Of a stretch of DNA of 64,000 nucleotides, positions 61,789 through 64,000 are shown piece after piece. Source of the DNA: Litoribrevibacter euphylliae (GTDB taxonomy: Bacteria > Pseudomonadota > Gammaproteobacteria > Pseudomonadales > Litoribrevibacteraceae); NCBI RefSeq assembly GCF_042646085.1, contig NZ_JBHRSZ010000007.1, positions 186,001 to 250,000 on the forward strand, in the 5' to 3' direction. The number at the start of each line of letters is the position of its first letter. The stretch's first letter is position 1. The position numbers were made by a program, and so were the translations under genes. Below the pieces are notes generated by a model. That model saw nothing but the letters and a program-made list of their open reading frames with translations, searched no databases and was not told the DNA's origin.

Positions 61789-62666
61789 GCCTGCTATCGG
61801 TATCAGGTTTATCGCTGAAAATTCAAAAGCGTTCAATTCTGCAAGACGTCACCTTCGACATTGAGTCGGGTCAGATCGTTACCTTGATTGGGCCAAATGG
61901 GGCAGGTAAGTCATCACTGATTCGCTGTATTTTAGGACTTCAAAAATACCAAACCGGGCGAGTACAACTGGCGTCCAATCTTAAGATCGGTTACATGCCG
62001 CAGAAAATGCACGTTGAGCAAAGCCTGCCGATCACAGTAGATCGCTTTCTGGCGCTGGGCCCAAAGACCACCAAGGTACAGCGAGAACAAGCTCTAACCC
62101 GTGTTGGGGTTGCCAACATTCAACATTCGCCGCTGCAAACCATTTCGGGCGGAGAGCAGCAGCGCGTGCTGTTGGCAAGAGCCATGCTCAATCAACCGGA
62201 TTTGTTGATTCTTGATGAACCGGCACAAGGCGTGGATATTAACGGTCAGGCCGAACTGTACGATCTGATCAAATCGATACGCGACGAATACGGCTGTGGC
62301 GTGTTCATGGTGTCTCATGACCTCCATCTAGTCATGTCAGCCACAGATCAAGTACTGTGCCTCAACCATCATATCTGTTGCTCCGGTCACCCGGACGAAG
62401 TCACCAAAAGCGATGAATACATTTCCATTTTTGGTGAACAACGACTGCACCCGGCGTTGGCGCATTACACCCACCATCACGATCATAAACACGATCTCCA
62501 CGGTGACTGTTTAAATTCAAACACGTCTGACTCTCTACAGCCAATAACAAACGAGCAGCAACCACTAACAAGCGAACAGCAACCAGCAACAACAGAGTTA
62601 AACGCCGACGCCTCACCGGCTTCGGCAACGCAACAGAATAATGGAGATCAACACCGCCATGCCTGA
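61785..62666 (+). CDS. znuC: Zinc ABC transporter ATPase ZnuC with His-rich tail
   Basis: 293 residues: Walker A GPNGAGKSS, signature ISGGEQQRVLLARAML, Walker B LLILDEPAQGVD, and the H-loop VSHD. After about residue 225 comes an unusual low-complexity tail: HYTHHHDHKHDLHG, then a 7-residue repeat (TNEQQPL, TSEQQPA) and a final HRHA. E. coli ZnuC has 251 residues, so the tail adds about 45. It overlaps the start region of znuB. Confidence 0.95.
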   Translation: MSLLSVSGLSLKIQKRSILQDVTFDIESGQIVTLIGPNGAGKSSLIRCILGLQKYQTGRVQLASNLKIGYMPQKMHVEQSLPITVDRFLALGPKTTKVQREQALTRVGVANIQHSPLQTISGGEQQRVLLARAMLNQPDLLILDEPAQGVDINGQAELYDLIKSIRDEYGCGVFMVSHDLHLVMSATDQVLCLNHHICCSGHPDEVTKSDEYISIFGEQRLHPALAHYTHHHDHKHDLHGDCLNSNTSDSLQPITNEQQPLTSEQQPATTELNADASPASATQQNNGDQHRHA

Positions 62667-63450
62667 GTTTATGTTATTGGCCTTACTTGGCGGCTTAGGC
62701 ATCGCCTTAATGGCCGGCCCGTTGGGTTGCTTTGTGGTTTGGCGCAAAATGGCTTACTTCGGGGACACCTTGGCGCACTCCGCCTTACTGGGTATCGCTC
62801 TCGGTTTGTTATTAGAGATTAACCTAATGCTGGCAGTCACCGCCGGTTGTGTGTTGCTGGCAACCTCGCTAGTGATACTACACAGCCGCACCATTGCTAT
62901 GGATACGCTGCTCGGCATCATGTCTCATACCACCTTATCCTTGGGCCTGATCGTCACCGCCTTGATGGAAGACGTGCGTATTGATCTGATGGCCTATCTG
63001 TTTGGTGATTTGTTATCGGTGGAACCTGTGGATCTTTATTGGATTCTCGGGCTGGCAGTGGTGATCATCGGCTTACTGATCAAGCTGTGGCAGGGCTTAC
63101 TGTCGATTACCCTGCATCCGGAATTGGCGGCTGCGGAAGGCTATCCGGTGCAATGGCTACAATGGATTCTGATGGTCATGGTCGCCATCGTGATTGCGCT
63201 TGCGATGAAGATTGTCGGTATCTTACTGATTACCTCACTGTTGATTATTCCCCCGGCCATTGCTCGGGTGTTGAGTAAATCGCCCGAACAGATGGCAATG
63301 ATCGCCACCGCCTTTGGAATGTTGGCCGTCAGCGCCGGCTTAGCCGGTTCCTGGTTTATGGATTTACCCGCTGGCCCCGCCATTGTTACCAGTGCCGGTT
63401 TGATGTTCCTGATCACTCACAGCGTGGTGCGTCTGGTTCAACCCAATTAG
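62659..63450 (+). CDS. znuB: Zinc ABC transporter permease ZnuB
   Basis: An ABC-3 family permease of 263 residues with about eight helices: AGPLGCFVVWRKMAYFGDTLAHSALLG (family signature, in two parts) and MAYLFGDLLSVEPVDL. ATG 62659 aligns with E. coli ZnuB; ATG 62641 is six codons earlier inside the end of znuC. It completes znuABC together with zur. Confidence 0.95.
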   Translation: MPEFMLLALLGGLGIALMAGPLGCFVVWRKMAYFGDTLAHSALLGIALGLLLEINLMLAVTAGCVLLATSLVILHSRTIAMDTLLGIMSHTTLSLGLIVTALMEDVRIDLMAYLFGDLLSVEPVDLYWILGLAVVIIGLLIKLWQGLLSITLHPELAAAEGYPVQWLQWILMVMVAIVIALAMKIVGILLITSLLIIPPAIARVLSKSPEQMAMIATAFGMLAVSAGLAGSWFMDLPAGPAIVTSAGLMFLITHSVVRLVQPN

Positions 63451-63520
63451 GCAGCCAAATTAAACCGCCACACTAGACAGTACACTTTAGACAACAGAAC
63501 TAGGCCACCCTTTTGTAAGC

Positions 63521-64000
63521 ATGTCCTCATCGCACTCGTCCTCCCTTCACCATAGGCTATGGCACCTTGCCTGGCCTATGATGCTCAGTAACATCACCGT
63601 ACCCTTATTGGGGCTGGTGGACACGGCGGTGTTAGGGCATCTCGACAATGCCAGCTATTTAGCCGGTGTCGCCTTAGCCAACACCCTGTTTACCTCGGTG
63701 TTCTGGCTATTTGGCTTTTTACGCATGGGCACCTGTGGCATGACCGCACAAGCGGTCGGCAGTCGCGATGCATCACGGATTCTGGAATTACTGCGTTCCG
63801 GCATCTGGTTTGCCATGGTCATGGGCATAACCTTGATTCTATTCAGCCCTTTGTGGCTGGATCTCGGCCTGCAACTGTTAGCCGGCGACCCCAGTAACAA
63901 TCACGCGCTGAGTAATTCATTCAACCAAGAACAATCACTCAATCAAGACCTATCACTCAATCAGAACCCATTACTCACTCAAAACCAATCACTGATACTG
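63521..64000 (+). CDS. MATE family efflux transporter, N-terminal part with Asn/Gln repeat
   Basis: 160 codons from ATG 63521 to the right edge, so the C-terminus is missing. RLWHLAWPMMLSNITVPLLG and TAVLGHLDNASYLAGVALAN plus GFLRMGTCGMTAQAVG are typical of DinF-like MATE proteins. From residue 132 the sequence enters a repeat (NSFNQE, QSLNQD, LSLNQN, PLLTQN, QSLIL) instead of the usual helix after GLQLLAGDPS. The insertion is in frame. Substrate unknown. Confidence 0.85.
   Translation, partial: MSSSHSSSLHHRLWHLAWPMMLSNITVPLLGLVDTAVLGHLDNASYLAGVALANTLFTSVFWLFGFLRMGTCGMTAQAVGSRDASRILELLRSGIWFAMVMGITLILFSPLWLDLGLQLLAGDPSNNHALSNSFNQEQSLNQDLSLNQNPLLTQNQSLIL
63914..64000 (+). repeat. 18-bp minisatellite inside the MATE gene
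   Basis: Tandem units of 18 bp start at 63914, 63932, 63950 and 63968, with a partial unit at 63986 up to the edge. Units share the pattern of xxATCACTCAATCAAGAx; 18 bp is six codons, so copy-number change would keep the frame. The array may continue beyond the window. Confidence 0.85.

Noticed and set aside
1..64000. Search for CRISPR arrays, tRNA or rRNA genes, prophage and insertion sequences
   Set aside because: I saw no spaced direct repeats, cloverleaf genes, transposase or integrase in either strand.

Overview
The window is bacterial chromosome from a marine or salt-tolerant gammaproteobacterium of the Oceanospirillales/Pseudomonadales type. Several blocks keep the gene order known from Pseudomonas aeruginosa: rph/yicC-gmk-rpoZ-spoT-ridA, oxyR-recG, hupB-rubredoxin reductase-rubredoxin/ubiC-ubiA-phoB-phoR, dsbA-cytochrome c4/engB/polA/DUF2782-thrB, and znuA/zur-znuC-znuB. 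A complete ectoine/hydroxyectoine operon and a BCCT osmolyte transporter indicate life in salt water. I see no rRNA, tRNA, CRISPR array, prophage or insertion sequence.

Layout. 1-12 kb: recombination, oxidative stress and stringent response (recG, oxyR, a rhombosortase, a cysteine-synthase-like enzyme, ridA, spoT, rpoZ, gmk, yicC, rph). 12-18 kb: a chemoreceptor-like protein, a YbaK-like/HDOD fusion, two MarR regulators (one a probable EctR) and a CheW-like protein. 18-26 kb: ectABCD, a small zinc-finger DksA/TraR-like gene, the ectoine-type aspartate kinase, a membrane TPR protein and a BCCT transporter. 26-36 kb: a CheW protein with an inserted CZB zinc-sensor domain, HU, rubredoxin system, ubiquinone entry genes, PhoBR, DsbA, cytochrome c4. 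36-42 kb: engB, a probable sRNA gene, polA, thrB, FadL porin. 42-53 kb: accessory genes, including lipoproteins, a LysR regulator, a hybrid kinase with a periplasmic partner, a TetR/MFS-acyltransferase unit and a MauG-like dihaem protein. 53-57 kb: a nitric-oxide detoxification operon (glycine-zipper protein, hmp, small membrane protein, norR). 57-60 kb: a UbiH-family hydroxylase and two possible very small genes. 60-64 kb: Zur-controlled zinc uptake and the start of a MATE transporter.

How the parts work together. The best-supported regulatory story is osmotic: palindromic 8-2-8 boxes lie between the cheW-like gene and ectA and again inside the BCCT promoter. They resemble the known EctR1 operator, and a MarR/EctR-like gene is encoded next door, so synthesis and uptake of compatible solutes probably form one regulon. 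A second unit has a sigma-54 promoter with NorR-type enhancer sites upstream of a four-gene operon that ends in norR itself. Other readable control sites are a three-repeat Pho box at phoB, a Zur box between znuA and zur, twin TetR operators, and a sigma-E/AlgU-type promoter in front of an sRNA-like unit in the polA-engB gap. DNA polymerase I appears to have lost every catalytic residue of its proofreading exonuclease.
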